Counted from the stretch's first letter, positions 41,293-51,172 are shown. The stretch: 64,000 bases of DNA from Poriferisodalis sp965262965 (GCF_965262965.1 NZ_OZ253573.1:3782001-3846000); one strand, 5' to 3'. The notes: a model not told the origin generated them from the letters alone. Translations and numbers: made by a program.

Positions 41293-42381
41293 ATGGACAA
41301 GCACGACGCGGAACGAGAACGAGCACTGGACATGACGCTCACGCAGATTCGTCGCCAATTCGGCGACGGATCAGTGATGAAGATGGGCGATAAGCACCAC
41401 ATGAAGGTCGAGGCGATCTCGTCCGGCAGCCTCGCCATCGACCTGGCGCTGGGCATCGGCGGCTTTCCCCGCGGCCGCGTGGTGGAGGTGTACGGGCCTG
41501 AGGCGTCGGGCAAGTCGACGCTGGCCATGCATCTTGTCGCCGAAGCGCAGCGCACCGGGGGCATCTGCGCCTACGTCGATGCCGAGCACGCCATGGATCC
41601 GCTGTACGCAAAGAACATCGGCGTCGACGTGGACGAACTGCTGATCTCCCAGCCCGACACCGGCGAGCAGGCGCTCGAGATCACCGACATGCTGATCCGC
41701 TCGGGCGCGATCGACGTAGTGGTGATCGACTCGGTGGCCGCGCTCACCCCTCGTGCCGAGATCGAGGGCGAGATGGGCGACCACCATGTCGGCCTGCAGG
41801 CGCGTCTCATGTCCCAGGCACTGCGCAAGCTCACCGCCAACCTCAGCAGGACCAAGACGATCTGCGTGTTCATCAATCAGCTGCGAGAGAAGATCGGCGT
41901 GATGTTCGGCAGCCCTGAGACCACGTCGGGTGGTCGGGCACTGAAGTTCTACTCAACGGTGCGCATCGACATCCGCCGCATCGAGGCCATCAAGATCGAA
42001 GGCGAAGTCGTGGGCGGACGCACACGCGTCAAGATCGTCAAGAACAAGGTGGCGCCGCCGTTCCGCCAAGCTGAGTTCGACATCATGTACGGACATGGCA
42101 TCAGCCGCGAGGGCTCGCTGCTCGACGTGGGCGTCGAGCACGGCATCGTGAAGAAGTCCGGGGCTTGGTACACCTACGAAGGCGAGCAACTTGGCCAGGG
42201 CCGCGAGAACGCCAAGAAGTTCTTGATCGCGAACCCAGAAATCACCGTCGAGATCGACGGCCGGATCCGCTCGACGCTCGGCATCGGGGTCGACGCTGAG
42301 CCCGCCGACAGCGATGCCGACGTGCTCGACCGCCTTGACGAAGTGCAGGCGGAGCGAGCTGAGGGTGCCAGCGTCGACTGA
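41293..42381 (+). CDS. recA: Recombinase A
   Basis: 362 residues. Walker A GPEASGKST is near residue 69. Walker B VVVIDSVAALTP lies near 145. Loop segments EIEGEMGDHHVGLQARLMSQ and FINQLREKIGVMFG are present, and GGRALKFYSTVRIDIRR follows. The C-terminal tail is acidic. No intein. The gene is preceded by a promoter with an SOS box. In many actinobacteria recX follows immediately; here the next gene is a secreted protein and no recX is seen in the window. Confidence 0.99.
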   Translation: MDKHDAERERALDMTLTQIRRQFGDGSVMKMGDKHHMKVEAISSGSLAIDLALGIGGFPRGRVVEVYGPEASGKSTLAMHLVAEAQRTGGICAYVDAEHAMDPLYAKNIGVDVDELLISQPDTGEQALEITDMLIRSGAIDVVVIDSVAALTPRAEIEGEMGDHHVGLQARLMSQALRKLTANLSRTKTICVFINQLREKIGVMFGSPETTSGGRALKFYSTVRIDIRRIEAIKIEGEVVGGRTRVKIVKNKVAPPFRQAEFDIMYGHGISREGSLLDVGVEHGIVKKSGAWYTYEGEQLGQGRENAKKFLIANPEITVEIDGRIRSTLGIGVDAEPADSDADVLDRLDEVQAERAEGASVD

Positions 42382-42515
42382 GCAAATCGGCACGTTCCTA
42401 CAGGGGTTGACTAGTCTCGCAACCTACGGATGAGTGATTCGATGCTCTTGTATTCAAGTGCTGCAATAACGCGTGCTGTGCCGGGCATGCAAGTACGAGC
42501 ACAAGGACGATATTC

Positions 42516-44750
42516 GTGGGGCAACCAGGCGGGTGCAGACGGTGCAAGTTCGTTCGTGCCGTCACCGCGGTTGGGATAGCGGCCCTTCTTGCAACGTTCG
42601 CCCAGCCAGCCAGCGCACTCGCATCTGCCCCTGAGATTCGTCGAGCAAGCGGATCGTCGGTTTACGAGATCGCCGCGAAGGTTGCTGGGGTCACATGCGA
42701 CTCGAAGGTCGGCTCGCACAGCATCGCACTCGCCTCCGGTGAGAATTGGCCCGACGCGCTCGCCGGATCAGCGCTAGATCGACCACTACTGCTGACCACA
42801 CAGGCATTCCTGCCTGCGCCGACACGTGCGTACCTAGATCCGTGCCGAGATCATCCCAAGGCGAAAGTAATCATCTTGGGAGGCCAGGCGGCGGTGTCCA
42901 CTACCGTCGAACAGGATCTCCGCGACATGGGATTCCGGGTCGATCGGATTGCCGGCGCCGATCGCTACGAGACAGCACATCGGGTTGCCCGGCTGTTCGC
43001 GCGTAACGAACTCCCGACTGTATACCTGGCATCAGGCAAGAACTATGCCGATGCCGTTGCCGCTGCGCCGAGCGTGAGCCGCGAGACGCCGCTCATCTTG
43101 ACGGCACCCGGTTCTCTGCACGTTCAGGCGCGGCAATTCCTGACTGCGGAAGACCGGTCAATCGGGGGTGTGACCATTCTTGGCGGGAATGCAGCCGTTT
43201 CCGAGACCGTTGAAGACGAAATTCGCTCGCTAGGTCTCGTGACTCGCCGCATCGCCGGTGCCGACCGGTACGAAACGGCGGCATTGATTGCTCGTGAATC
43301 GTTTGGAGTACCAGGTTGTCATCCAGTCCGCGATGTCGCAGTTGCGAGTGGCACTTCTCCTTACGGCGGGCTCGCGGCTTCGGCTGTTCGCGGGCCGTGC
43401 CAGCCGCTGCTGCTGGCGCCGAAGGCAAGTCACGACGTTCCGGCATCTTTGGTGTCTTTCGGGAAGGCATGGAGACTCTCGGTCGGAGACTTGGCAAACG
43501 CATTCGTCACCGGTATCGGATCGGTGAACCAGGTGCCAGATAAGGCGCTCGCAGCCGTGGCGACAGGTTCCCCACCCGAGCCAACATCGGAGATTGACAG
43601 CGACGGCCAGCACGGCGCTGCCGATTGGGAGCAGCTCGCAGCATCGGTAGTGCAGGTGGTGTGCCTAAACGCTGCGGGTACCCCGCAGAGCCACGGCTCC
43701 GGCTTTGTCGCCGGAAATGGACGGCAAGTTGTCACGAATCACCACGTCGTCGTCAATGACCGTCATCGCGTATGTTCGGGCATCAACGTCCGCGTTGGCG
43801 GCACGTTCAGCACTGCTCCGATTCGTTCGGTCAATGCAACCGTCGTGCGCTCGACCCGAGGCCGCGACCTCGCGTTGCTGTCATTGGATTCTTCGGGAGC
43901 GCCACTTCCAGCGCTTGATATCGCCGCAGTCACACCAAAGGCGGGTGACGCGATCACGGTGTTGGGCTACCCAGGCGTCGGCGGAGACACCCTGACGCTG
44001 ACCACGGGCCGCTACTCGGGCACGACCCGCGTCGACGGGCGGGAGTGGATCAAGACCGATGCCCAGATCGCGCCAGGCAGCAGCGGAGGCCCGGCTTTCG
44101 ACGCGCAGGGTCGCCTCGTCGGCGTGCCCACGGCGGTCAATCCGATCACGTTCTCCGATGCAGCGGACATCGTCGGAACGCTCGGCCTGCTGGTGCCCGC
44201 TGCCGATGTGGCCTTACTGCTCGACGGCACGCTGGGCGGCGCGGTCGAGGCTGATGCAATCGGCGACGGTGAATGGCTCCGCGACTTCACAACGAACGGT
44301 CGTGATCCTTACGTCGCCCTGCTGGCAGAAGCCCAGGACCACTCGATGACGGGTCTCTATGCCGATGTGGAGCCCGGGCTATTTGTCTTTTGCAATGACT
44401 ACGTGGAGATCGATTTTTGGTGGCCTGTGACTCAGGGCTGGGGCCAAGGGCCCTATATCGCCGGGCAGATCGACTATCGAAATCGCGACAGGAACGGCCG
44501 AGTGCCGGTGGGCTACCGCATCGGCGGTGAACATAGCGAATTCCAGGTCGACCTATGGTGGCCGACCATCGACAACAAGGGCTTCATCTCTGGGGATCGC
44601 GGCGCCCATTTCGTATCAACCCTGCTCGCGGGCTCAGGTTCCCTGGTGCTCGGCTGGACCAACTTCGACGACACCGCCGAGATCATCGTGTTCCCGTCGA
44701 TGGACGGCTTCTCCAGCGCTTACGAACATCTCGAAATGCACTGCAACTGA
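42516..44750 (+). CDS. Secreted protein with three CWB2 repeats and a trypsin-like protease domain
   Basis: 744 residues from GTG 42516. A signal peptide (hydrophobic stretch 13-36, Ala-rich cleavage region) indicates export. Cell-wall-binding type 2 repeats follow at about 44-142, 143-245 and 246-345, marked by VDRIAGADRYETAHRVARLF and RRIAGADRYETAALIARESF. Residues 365-560 form a chymotrypsin/HtrA-like protease: His in VVTNHHVV (about 410), Asp in RGRDLALL (about 451) and Ser in IAPGSSGGPAF (Ser523). The C-terminal 170 residues (WWPVTQGWGQG) are unrecognised. Probably a wall-anchored protease; its substrate is unknown. Confidence 0.88.
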   Translation: MGQPGGCRRCKFVRAVTAVGIAALLATFAQPASALASAPEIRRASGSSVYEIAAKVAGVTCDSKVGSHSIALASGENWPDALAGSALDRPLLLTTQAFLPAPTRAYLDPCRDHPKAKVIILGGQAAVSTTVEQDLRDMGFRVDRIAGADRYETAHRVARLFARNELPTVYLASGKNYADAVAAAPSVSRETPLILTAPGSLHVQARQFLTAEDRSIGGVTILGGNAAVSETVEDEIRSLGLVTRRIAGADRYETAALIARESFGVPGCHPVRDVAVASGTSPYGGLAASAVRGPCQPLLLAPKASHDVPASLVSFGKAWRLSVGDLANAFVTGIGSVNQVPDKALAAVATGSPPEPTSEIDSDGQHGAADWEQLAASVVQVVCLNAAGTPQSHGSGFVAGNGRQVVTNHHVVVNDRHRVCSGINVRVGGTFSTAPIRSVNATVVRSTRGRDLALLSLDSSGAPLPALDIAAVTPKAGDAITVLGYPGVGGDTLTLTTGRYSGTTRVDGREWIKTDAQIAPGSSGGPAFDAQGRLVGVPTAVNPITFSDAADIVGTLGLLVPAADVALLLDGTLGGAVEADAIGDGEWLRDFTTNGRDPYVALLAEAQDHSMTGLYADVEPGLFVFCNDYVEIDFWWPVTQGWGQGPYIAGQIDYRNRDRNGRVPVGYRIGGEHSEFQVDLWWPTIDNKGFISGDRGAHFVSTLLAGSGSLVLGWTNFDDTAEIIVFPSMDGFSSAYEHLEMHCN

Positions 44751-44895
44751 GGCAGTCGGCGCACGCGAACTCGTTGGCCCTGGAAGTGACTGCGGGCATC
44801 AACTCGAGCGGCTCCGCGCCGCATGGCGGCGTTGCCCTAGCCTGATCCGGTCATTGACAAACGGGGCGATTCGGTCTCGGATCGGGGAGCGACGG

Positions 44896-46668
44896 GTGGC
44901 GCAGAAGACCGACAAGCCGCAGAACGTCTTCAACTTCGACTACTCCCGCGACGCCGACGGGCGTCCGCCGCAGTCGTACTACGACGACATCAAGGAACGG
45001 TTTGCCCAAGAGCGCGACCTGCGGCTGGGCTACCGGCCGCCAGGGACACAGCTCTACACCTCAGACTTGACTGGAGAGCTTGCTCAGTACGCGGAGGATC
45101 CCTACGCCGCCGAGCGGATCGAGCGCCCGCCGGTGCACGATGACGTCGAAGTTCTGTTCATCGGCGGCGGTTTCTCGGCGCTGCTGACGTCGGCCCGGCT
45201 CCGCCAGAAGGGCGTCGAGAGCATTCGCATCGTCGAGCGCGGTGCCGATGTCGGGGGCACCTGGTACTGGAACCGCTACCCCGGCGTGGCGTGCGATGTC
45301 GTCTCCTACGACTACTTGCCACTGCTCGACGAGACCGGCTATGTGCCGTCTCGGCACTACGCGACCGGCGACGAGATCTTCGAGTACTGCCGGATGATCG
45401 CCCGCAAGTACAGCCTCTACGACCTGGCGATGTTCCAGACCACCGTCACCTCGACCGTCTGGGACGGCGACGCAGAAGTGTGGCGCATCCGCACCGACCG
45501 AGGCGACGAGATCAGCGCTCAATTCGTCATCTGCGCCAATGGCACGCTTGCCAAGCCGAAGTTGGCTGTGATCAACGGACTCGAGGACTTCGCCGGCCAC
45601 TCGTTTCACACGTCGCGGTGGGATTACGACTACACCGGCGTCAACCTCGAATGTCTCCGCGACAAGCGGGTGGGCATCATCGGCACGGGCGCGACCGCGG
45701 TCCAGGCCATCCCGCAGCTAGGGGAGATGGCCAAAGAGCTCTATGTCTTCCAGCGCACACCCTCGTCGATCGACATCCGCGACGACTGGGAGACCGATCC
45801 CGAATGGGCCACAAAGCTCAAGCCCGGCTGGCAGGCGCGCCGGCGAGAGCGCGCTATGGCGGGGCCGCGCCTGAGCGAGCAACAAAGGGCGCGCCGGGCG
45901 GCCATGCCGCGCGAGGAGAAGATCCGACGCCAGGAGAACGCCAACATCGACGCGATGATGCGCATCCATCGACGTATCGACGAGGTCGTGGAAGACCCTG
46001 ACATGGCCGAGGCGCTCAAGCCTTGGTACATGCTCATGTGCAAGCGGCCCTGCTTTCACAACGACTACCTGCCGACGTTCAACCGTGCGAACGTGCATCT
46101 GGTCGACACCAAAGGCAAGGGCATCACCCAGATCACCGAGGCGGGGCCGCTCTTCGACGGTGTCCAGTACGAGGTGGACCTGCTCATCTATGCCACGGGC
46201 TTCGAAGTGCAGCAGACCGGCATCTACAACCAGATTGTGGGCGAGAGCGGCCTCGAGCTGAACGATAAGTACTCAAACGGCATCCGCACGCTGCTGGGGA
46301 TCCACTCCGCCGGCTATCCGAACCTGTTCGTCATGGGCGGCTACCAGGCGTTCTTTGCGTTCAACCTGACCGACGTGCTCAACAGCCAAGGCGAGCACAT
46401 TGCAGAGTGCATCGATTTTGTGCGCAGCAACGACCTTCGGTCCATCGACTGCCTGCCCGACGCCGAGGAGTGGTGGGTGCAGCAAGTGATCGCGAATCGA
46501 CACAAGACCACCCGCAACCGCGATTGCACTCCCGGCTACTACAACTTCGAGGGTGCCGAGAATCGCCGCCAGGACGGCAACTTCAACGGCAATATCAACC
46601 AGTACCTGGGTTTCATGTCGCACGCTCGCGACAACATGTCGGAGAACTTCGCCTTCACCCACCGTTGA
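44896..46668 (+). CDS. Flavin-containing monooxygenase, Baeyer-Villiger type
   Basis: 590 residues from GTG 44896 (AGCGACGG upstream). FAD-binding GGGFSALLTSARLR is preceded by VEVLFIG. GGTWYWNRYPGVACDV is the highly conserved BVMO/cyclohexanone-monooxygenase-like segment. The fingerprint FxGxxxHxxxWD is intact (FAGHSFHTSRWD). The NADPH-binding site is GIIGTGATAVQAI. The unusually long N-terminal extension of about 85 residues is common in steroid- or cyclic-ketone-type monooxygenases. It would insert oxygen next to a ketone. Not in an obvious operon. Confidence 0.93.
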   Translation: MAQKTDKPQNVFNFDYSRDADGRPPQSYYDDIKERFAQERDLRLGYRPPGTQLYTSDLTGELAQYAEDPYAAERIERPPVHDDVEVLFIGGGFSALLTSARLRQKGVESIRIVERGADVGGTWYWNRYPGVACDVVSYDYLPLLDETGYVPSRHYATGDEIFEYCRMIARKYSLYDLAMFQTTVTSTVWDGDAEVWRIRTDRGDEISAQFVICANGTLAKPKLAVINGLEDFAGHSFHTSRWDYDYTGVNLECLRDKRVGIIGTGATAVQAIPQLGEMAKELYVFQRTPSSIDIRDDWETDPEWATKLKPGWQARRRERAMAGPRLSEQQRARRAAMPREEKIRRQENANIDAMMRIHRRIDEVVEDPDMAEALKPWYMLMCKRPCFHNDYLPTFNRANVHLVDTKGKGITQITEAGPLFDGVQYEVDLLIYATGFEVQQTGIYNQIVGESGLELNDKYSNGIRTLLGIHSAGYPNLFVMGGYQAFFAFNLTDVLNSQGEHIAECIDFVRSNDLRSIDCLPDAEEWWVQQVIANRHKTTRNRDCTPGYYNFEGAENRRQDGNFNGNINQYLGFMSHARDNMSENFAFTHR

Positions 46669-46719
46669 CGGCGTTTCTTGCTGACTGTTGCTCCCGAGCG
46701 CGCCCGTAGCCTTGACGGC

Positions 46720-48192
46720 GTGGAGGACAGCGGCAGCGGCGCCAAGCGCAGTTACTTCGTGCGCACCTACGGGTGCCAGATGAATGAGCACGATTCCGAG
46801 CGCATCGCTGGGTTGCTCGAATCCGACGACATGGTCCAAGCGCCGTCGATGGCCGAAGCGGACGTGATCGTGCTGAACACCTGCTGCATCCGCGAGAACG
46901 CCGACAACAAGCTCTACGGCCAGCTGGGAAATCTCAAGCGACTCAAGGACGAGCGGCCCGACGTGCAGATCGCCGTCGCAGGGTGCCTGGCTCAAAAGGA
47001 CCAGGAACTCGTGCGTCAGCGGGCTCCGCACGTCGATGTCGTCTTCGGCACCCACAACGTCGCCAGCGCCGCCGATCTCCTCGCAAAGGCTCGGATCTCA
47101 GGTCCGGTGACTGAGATCTTGGCGGAGTCCGACGAATTCCCTTCCGCACTGCCGGTTCGGCGCGACGCACAGCACGCGGCGTGGGTCACCATCCAGATCG
47201 GCTGCGACAACAGCTGCGCGTTCTGCATCGTGCCGTCGGTGCGCGGACGAGAGATCTCCCGGCCATTCGGCGAGTTGCTCGCCGAGGTGCACTCGCTGGC
47301 CGCCGATGGCGTCACCGAAGTGACCCTGCTGGGCCAGAACGTCAACAGCTACGGCCGCGATCTGGCGCTTGCGATGCGCCGCACCGACACCGCAGGCCCA
47401 GACGATGCGGCCTGGCGAGCCGGCGACGCCTGGGCGAGCGGCCGCCGCTCGGCTCGGCCGCTGTTCGCCGACCTGTTGCGGGCTGTGGGCGACGTCGACG
47501 GCATCGAGCGAGTGCGATTCACCAGTCCGCACCCCAAGGACCTGCGCGCTGATGTCATTGCGGCCATGGCGCAGACGCCGGCCGTGTGCGAGCACCTGCA
47601 CCTGCCGCTGCAATCGGGCAGCGACGATGTGCTGGCTGCAATGCATCGCGGCTACACCGCTTCCCGCTACATGGAGAAGCTGGCTGCGGCCCGCACCGCC
47701 GTGGATGACCTGGCCGTCAGCACCGACATCATCGTGGGCTTCCCCGGCGAGACCGAGGCCGATTTTGCTGCGACGCTCGAAGTTGCGGCGGAGGTTCGCT
47801 ACGACAGCGCCTTCACGTTCGTGTTCTCGCCCCGACCCGGCACCGAGGCCGCAGAGTCAGCCGACCGTTTCGTTCCCTCAGTCGTCACGGCCGAGCGCAT
47901 GGAGCGCCTGCGCGCCGTCATCGAACGATCAGCGCGGCTGGGAAACGAGTCCCGCATCGGCCGTATCGAGGAGGTCGTCGTCGAGGGTCCGTCCAAGCGC
48001 GACCCGACGATGCTCACCGGCCGCACCCGCCAGAACCGCCTCGTCCATTTTGCGTCGCCAGAAGCGTTGCGAGCAGGTGCCTACGCCCGCGTGCGGGTGC
48101 GCCGCGCCGCCACGTTTCACCTCATCGGCGAGTTGGTCGAGGTCACCGCAGCGGCACGACATCGCACTCGCATCCCTGTCGCAGCCCTCTGA
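46720..48192 (+). CDS. miaB: tRNA-2-methylthio-N6-dimethylallyladenosine synthase
   Basis: Radical-SAM methylthiotransferase acting on A37 of tRNAs after MiaA. 490 residues from GTG 46720. The N-terminal UPF0004 domain has its three cysteines in TYGCQMN, NTCCIREN and AGCLAQKD. The radical-SAM cluster is CDNSCAFCIVP, and the C-terminal TRAM domain binds tRNA. A 25-residue insertion rich in Arg/Ala/Asp (near RRTDTAGPDDAAWRAGDAW) is unusual. miaA follows 10 bp later, as in many bacteria. Confidence 0.96.
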   Translation: MEDSGSGAKRSYFVRTYGCQMNEHDSERIAGLLESDDMVQAPSMAEADVIVLNTCCIRENADNKLYGQLGNLKRLKDERPDVQIAVAGCLAQKDQELVRQRAPHVDVVFGTHNVASAADLLAKARISGPVTEILAESDEFPSALPVRRDAQHAAWVTIQIGCDNSCAFCIVPSVRGREISRPFGELLAEVHSLAADGVTEVTLLGQNVNSYGRDLALAMRRTDTAGPDDAAWRAGDAWASGRRSARPLFADLLRAVGDVDGIERVRFTSPHPKDLRADVIAAMAQTPAVCEHLHLPLQSGSDDVLAAMHRGYTASRYMEKLAAARTAVDDLAVSTDIIVGFPGETEADFAATLEVAAEVRYDSAFTFVFSPRPGTEAAESADRFVPSVVTAERMERLRAVIERSARLGNESRIGRIEEVVVEGPSKRDPTMLTGRTRQNRLVHFASPEALRAGAYARVRVRRAATFHLIGELVEVTAAARHRTRIPVAAL

Positions 48193-48202
48193 GGTCGGCG
48201 CG

Positions 48203-49156
48203 ATGGGCGGCGAAGCTGTCCCGCTGCCGCTGGCAATCGTCGGCCCGACGGCCTCCGGCAAGTCGGCCCTCGCTCTCGAACTGGCGCGGCGACAACGCGA
48301 TTGCGACACGGCGACGAGTTCCGTCGAGTTGCTGTCCGCCGACTCGATGCAGGTTTACCGGCGCATGGACATCGGCACAGCCAAGCCGAGCGCCGCTGAA
48401 CAGGCCGAGACCCGGCACCACCTCATCGATCTTGTCGAGCCATCCGAACGCTTCACCGTCGTCGACTACGCGTCTGCCTTCGAGACCGCAATGGCTGACA
48501 TCACGGCCCGAGGCGCTACGCCGATGTTGGTCGGCGGAACAGGTCTGTACCTCCGGGCTGTCGTCGACGGTCTGAGGCCGCCGCCGGAATTCGCTGAGAT
48601 CGCCGCCGAGCTCGAAGCCGAGGCCACAGCCTTCGGACCCGGTGACGGGGCAACTGCACTGCACGCGCGGCTTGCCGGGCTCGACCCGCTTGCCGCGTCG
48701 CGAATGGAAGCGACCAATCAGCGGCGCATCGTGCGGGCACTGTCGGTCTGCCTGGGCACCGGGCTGCCGTTCTCGTCATTCGGGCCGGGCTTGTCGACCT
48801 ACGCGCCAGCTCCGTACCGCTTTGTGGGCATTGAGATCGACCGAGACGAGCTAGACGAACGCATCGAGCAGCGCTACCGACACCAGCTCGAGGCCGGCTT
48901 TGTCGATGAAGTCCACGGTCTCGCCGGAGCGGACCTGTCCCGTACCGCTTCCCAGGCACTCGGCTACAAGGAGCTGCTCGCGCACGTGACGTGGGAATGC
49001 TCGCTCGACGAGGCGATCGAACTCGCTGTCGCTCGCACTCGTCGCTTCGCCCGCCGCCAGCAGCGGTGGTTTTCCCGTGATCCCCGAATCACGTGGATTC
49101 CCGCTGGCGACGTATCGGAGATGGCTGACCGAATAGGCCAACTTCAGCCTTGGTGA
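48203..49156 (+). CDS. miaA: tRNA dimethylallyltransferase
   Basis: Adds a dimethylallyl group to A37 of tRNAs reading codons that begin with U. 317 residues from ATG 48203, a start that follows miaB by 10 bp. The P-loop is GPTASGKSALALELA. The catalytic Asp is in SADSMQVYRRMDIGTAKPS. LVGGTGLYLRAVVDGL is the substrate segment, and SQALGYKELLAHV and RRFARRQQRWFSRD belong to the tRNA-binding part. Operon with miaB. Convergent with dapC. Confidence 0.96.
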   Translation: MGGEAVPLPLAIVGPTASGKSALALELARRQRDCDTATSSVELLSADSMQVYRRMDIGTAKPSAAEQAETRHHLIDLVEPSERFTVVDYASAFETAMADITARGATPMLVGGTGLYLRAVVDGLRPPPEFAEIAAELEAEATAFGPGDGATALHARLAGLDPLAASRMEATNQRRIVRALSVCLGTGLPFSSFGPGLSTYAPAPYRFVGIEIDRDELDERIEQRYRHQLEAGFVDEVHGLAGADLSRTASQALGYKELLAHVTWECSLDEAIELAVARTRRFARRQQRWFSRDPRITWIPAGDVSEMADRIGQLQPW

Positions 49157-49195
49157 GTTCGATCAAGACTTGAGCTTCAAGTACAACTTGAATGT

Positions 49196-50365
49196 TTAGC
49201 GGAGTCGGGATTCCACCATGTCGAGGGTGTCGTCAGTCAGCACAGCGGCGACGCGTACAAAGCCCGCAGCGTCGGCACCGTAGAACTCGCCAGGCGACAC
49301 GAGGATGCCGACCTCTGCCAGCAGCAGTCGCGTGAATGCCCATGCGTCACGATCGGGAGCGGAAGCCCACAGGTAGAAACCGCCACCGGGCATGTCCGGC
49401 TCGGGGCCGAAGCGGCCCACGATACGAGCGAGCCGTTCGAGACGTGATCGGTAGCGATGGCGTTGCACCTCGACATGGGCGTGATCGGCGAGAGCGGCAA
49501 CGGCGGCTGCCTGGGCGGGCCCAGGCACCATGAAGCCCGCGTGTTTGCGGATTTCTCTCAGGTAGTGCACCAAATCGGGATCACCCGCGTAGAACCCGAC
49601 TCGTACCCCGGCCAGATTGGAGCGCTTGGACAGCGAGTGCACCGCCACGACGCCCTCGACATCGGCGCGCACAGCGGAGCCATCAGACTGACCGTCGAGA
49701 CCCGGTGCAGCCGGCGACAGGATCGTGCGCGGCGGACCGTCCCAGGTGAACTCGGCATAGCACTCGTCGCTGAAGACCGGAACGCCCCGCTCGCGTCCCC
49801 ACTGCGCGGCAGCGGTGAGGTCGTCGAGTCCGCCCGCCGGGTTGCCGGGAGTGTTGACCCACAGCACCAGCGCCCGCTCGGCATCGTCGTCGGAGATCGC
49901 ATCCAGCTGGATCGACCATTGCTCATCGGCTGGCACGGCAACCGCCCGGCAGCCGGCCAGCTCGGCGCCCATCGCATAGCTCGGGTAGCTGACGGCGGGG
50001 TACAGCACCGTGTCGCGCCCGGGTCGTCGCAGTCGCAGCCACTGAGGCAGCCCGGCCACAAACTCCTTTGAGCCGATCGTCGCCGCAATCTCGGTCGCCG
50101 GATCGACCTGCACGCCGAGACGTCGCTCGCACCACAGCGCGGCGGACTCGCGAAATTCGGGGGTACCGATCGACGGGGGATAGCCCCGCTCGGTGTCCGA
50201 GCCGCCCAACGCGGCGAGCACTGCGGGGTGGGACGGGTCTATCGGTGTCCCGATTGACAGGTCCACCAATCCGCCGGAATGTCGATCCGCCAGCGGCTTC
50301 AGCTCGTCGAGTCGGTCATATGGATACGGCGGCGGGACGAACCCGCTGCCATCTCGGCCATTCAC
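49196..50365 (-). CDS. dapC: Succinyldiaminopimelate aminotransferase (class I/II)
   Basis: 389 residues from GTG 50365; 40 codons of open frame before it look non-coding. Starts VNGRDGSGFVPPPYPYDRLD, a typical actinobacterial DapC beginning. Motifs are LSIGTPIDPSHPAV, NTPGNPAGG, VFSDECYAEFTWDG, and the PLP lysine in VHSLSKRSNLAGVRVGFYAG. It exchanges the amino group of glutamate onto N-succinyl-2-amino-6-oxopimelate in the lysine/peptidoglycan pathway. dapA and dapF are also in the window. Confidence 0.88.
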   Translation of the reverse strand: MNGRDGSGFVPPPYPYDRLDELKPLADRHSGGLVDLSIGTPIDPSHPAVLAALGGSDTERGYPPSIGTPEFRESAALWCERRLGVQVDPATEIAATIGSKEFVAGLPQWLRLRRPGRDTVLYPAVSYPSYAMGAELAGCRAVAVPADEQWSIQLDAISDDDAERALVLWVNTPGNPAGGLDDLTAAAQWGRERGVPVFSDECYAEFTWDGPPRTILSPAAPGLDGQSDGSAVRADVEGVVAVHSLSKRSNLAGVRVGFYAGDPDLVHYLREIRKHAGFMVPGPAQAAAVAALADHAHVEVQRHRYRSRLERLARIVGRFGPEPDMPGGGFYLWASAPDRDAWAFTRLLLAEVGILVSPGEFYGADAAGFVRVAAVLTDDTLDMVESRLR

Positions 50366-50399
50366 CGCACCATCATCGCTTACCCGGCCAGATGCGCGT

Positions 50400-50921
50400 G
50401 TGTCACAGTGGCGAGCGATCCGCATATGGGCAGATTGGGAACAGCGAAACGACGCCCATACCGACTCCGAGGACGAGGCGACCAACCTAGGCGCAGGTGT
50501 CGACAGTGGCGTGTCGCGTCATCTGACCTTGTGGCTGCAGCAGGGCCTGCTGGGGGCCTACCTCGTCGTGATCCCGCCGAAGGTTCTGTCTGAAATCCAC
50601 CGCATTGCGATGGCCGAGCACCGCGACGGCAGGGTCAACAGCAGTTGGACCGAGGTCCCAACGTCACGAATCCTGGTGGCGTGGTGGCTGGCGTTCGCCT
50701 ACGCCACCGTTGCCGGGGGCATCAGCAGATCCGTCATCGAAGGCGAGGGCGTCATTCCTCGGGGCAGCCGTGTCGCGACCGTGCAGACGGCCTGTGCGTG
50801 GTCAGCGAGCGCAAACTTCGTCCAGGTCGCCACCGCTGCGTTGGCCATCGTGTTCGTACGACAGGTCGGCAGTCGACTGCAATCAGATGTCCGTCTCGGC
50901 CGGTTCAGTCAGGGCCGATAG
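50400..50921 (+). CDS. Membrane protein resembling the DUF4328 C-terminal part
   Basis: 173 residues from GTG 50400; the true start is uncertain because the frame stays open back into dapC. Segments LWLQQGLLGAYLVVIPPKVL, TEVPTSRILVAWWLAFAYAT and a C-terminal helix (VQVATAALAIVFVRQVGSRL) look like a DUF4328-type small membrane protein. The GTG at 50400 lies only 35 bp from the dapC start and no clear ribosome-binding site is seen, so N-terminal truncation is possible. Its end overlaps the RelE gene end convergently (13 bp). Confidence 0.5.
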   Translation: MSQWRAIRIWADWEQRNDAHTDSEDEATNLGAGVDSGVSRHLTLWLQQGLLGAYLVVIPPKVLSEIHRIAMAEHRDGRVNSSWTEVPTSRILVAWWLAFAYATVAGGISRSVIEGEGVIPRGSRVATVQTACAWSASANFVQVATAALAIVFVRQVGSRLQSDVRLGRFSQGR

Positions 50922-51172
50922 ACGTCGCGGCGATGGCCGACACGGACTACCTGGACCACCAAGCGGTCGTCAACGACTTCATAGACGATGCGGTAGTCAC
51001 CGACTCGGACCCGGTAGACGGAGTCCTCGTCGGCGAGAGCGACGCAGCCCGGGGGACGGGGCTCGTCGGCGAGCAGGTCCACCGCTACGCGAACGCGCAA
51101 TTGCTCTCGGCGTGGCAGGCGCGCGATCGATTTCACGGCTCGGCGTGCGATCTCGACCTTGTATTGGCTCAC
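50909..51172 (-). CDS. relE: RelE/ParE-type toxin
   Basis: 87 residues from GTG 51172, overlapping the antitoxin stop codon as GTGA. Sequence: YKVEIARRAVKSIARLPRRE, LADEPRPPGCVALADED, and SVYRVRVGDYRIVYEVVDD, then VVRVGHRRDVYRP. The Arg/Tyr pattern RVRVGDYRIVYEV and GHRRDVY is the RelE mRNA-interferase signature. It would cleave mRNA at the ribosome when not held by its antitoxin. Intact and full-length, so probably functional. Confidence 0.92.
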   Translation of the reverse strand: MSQYKVEIARRAVKSIARLPRREQLRVRVAVDLLADEPRPPGCVALADEDSVYRVRVGDYRIVYEVVDDRLVVQVVRVGHRRDVYRP

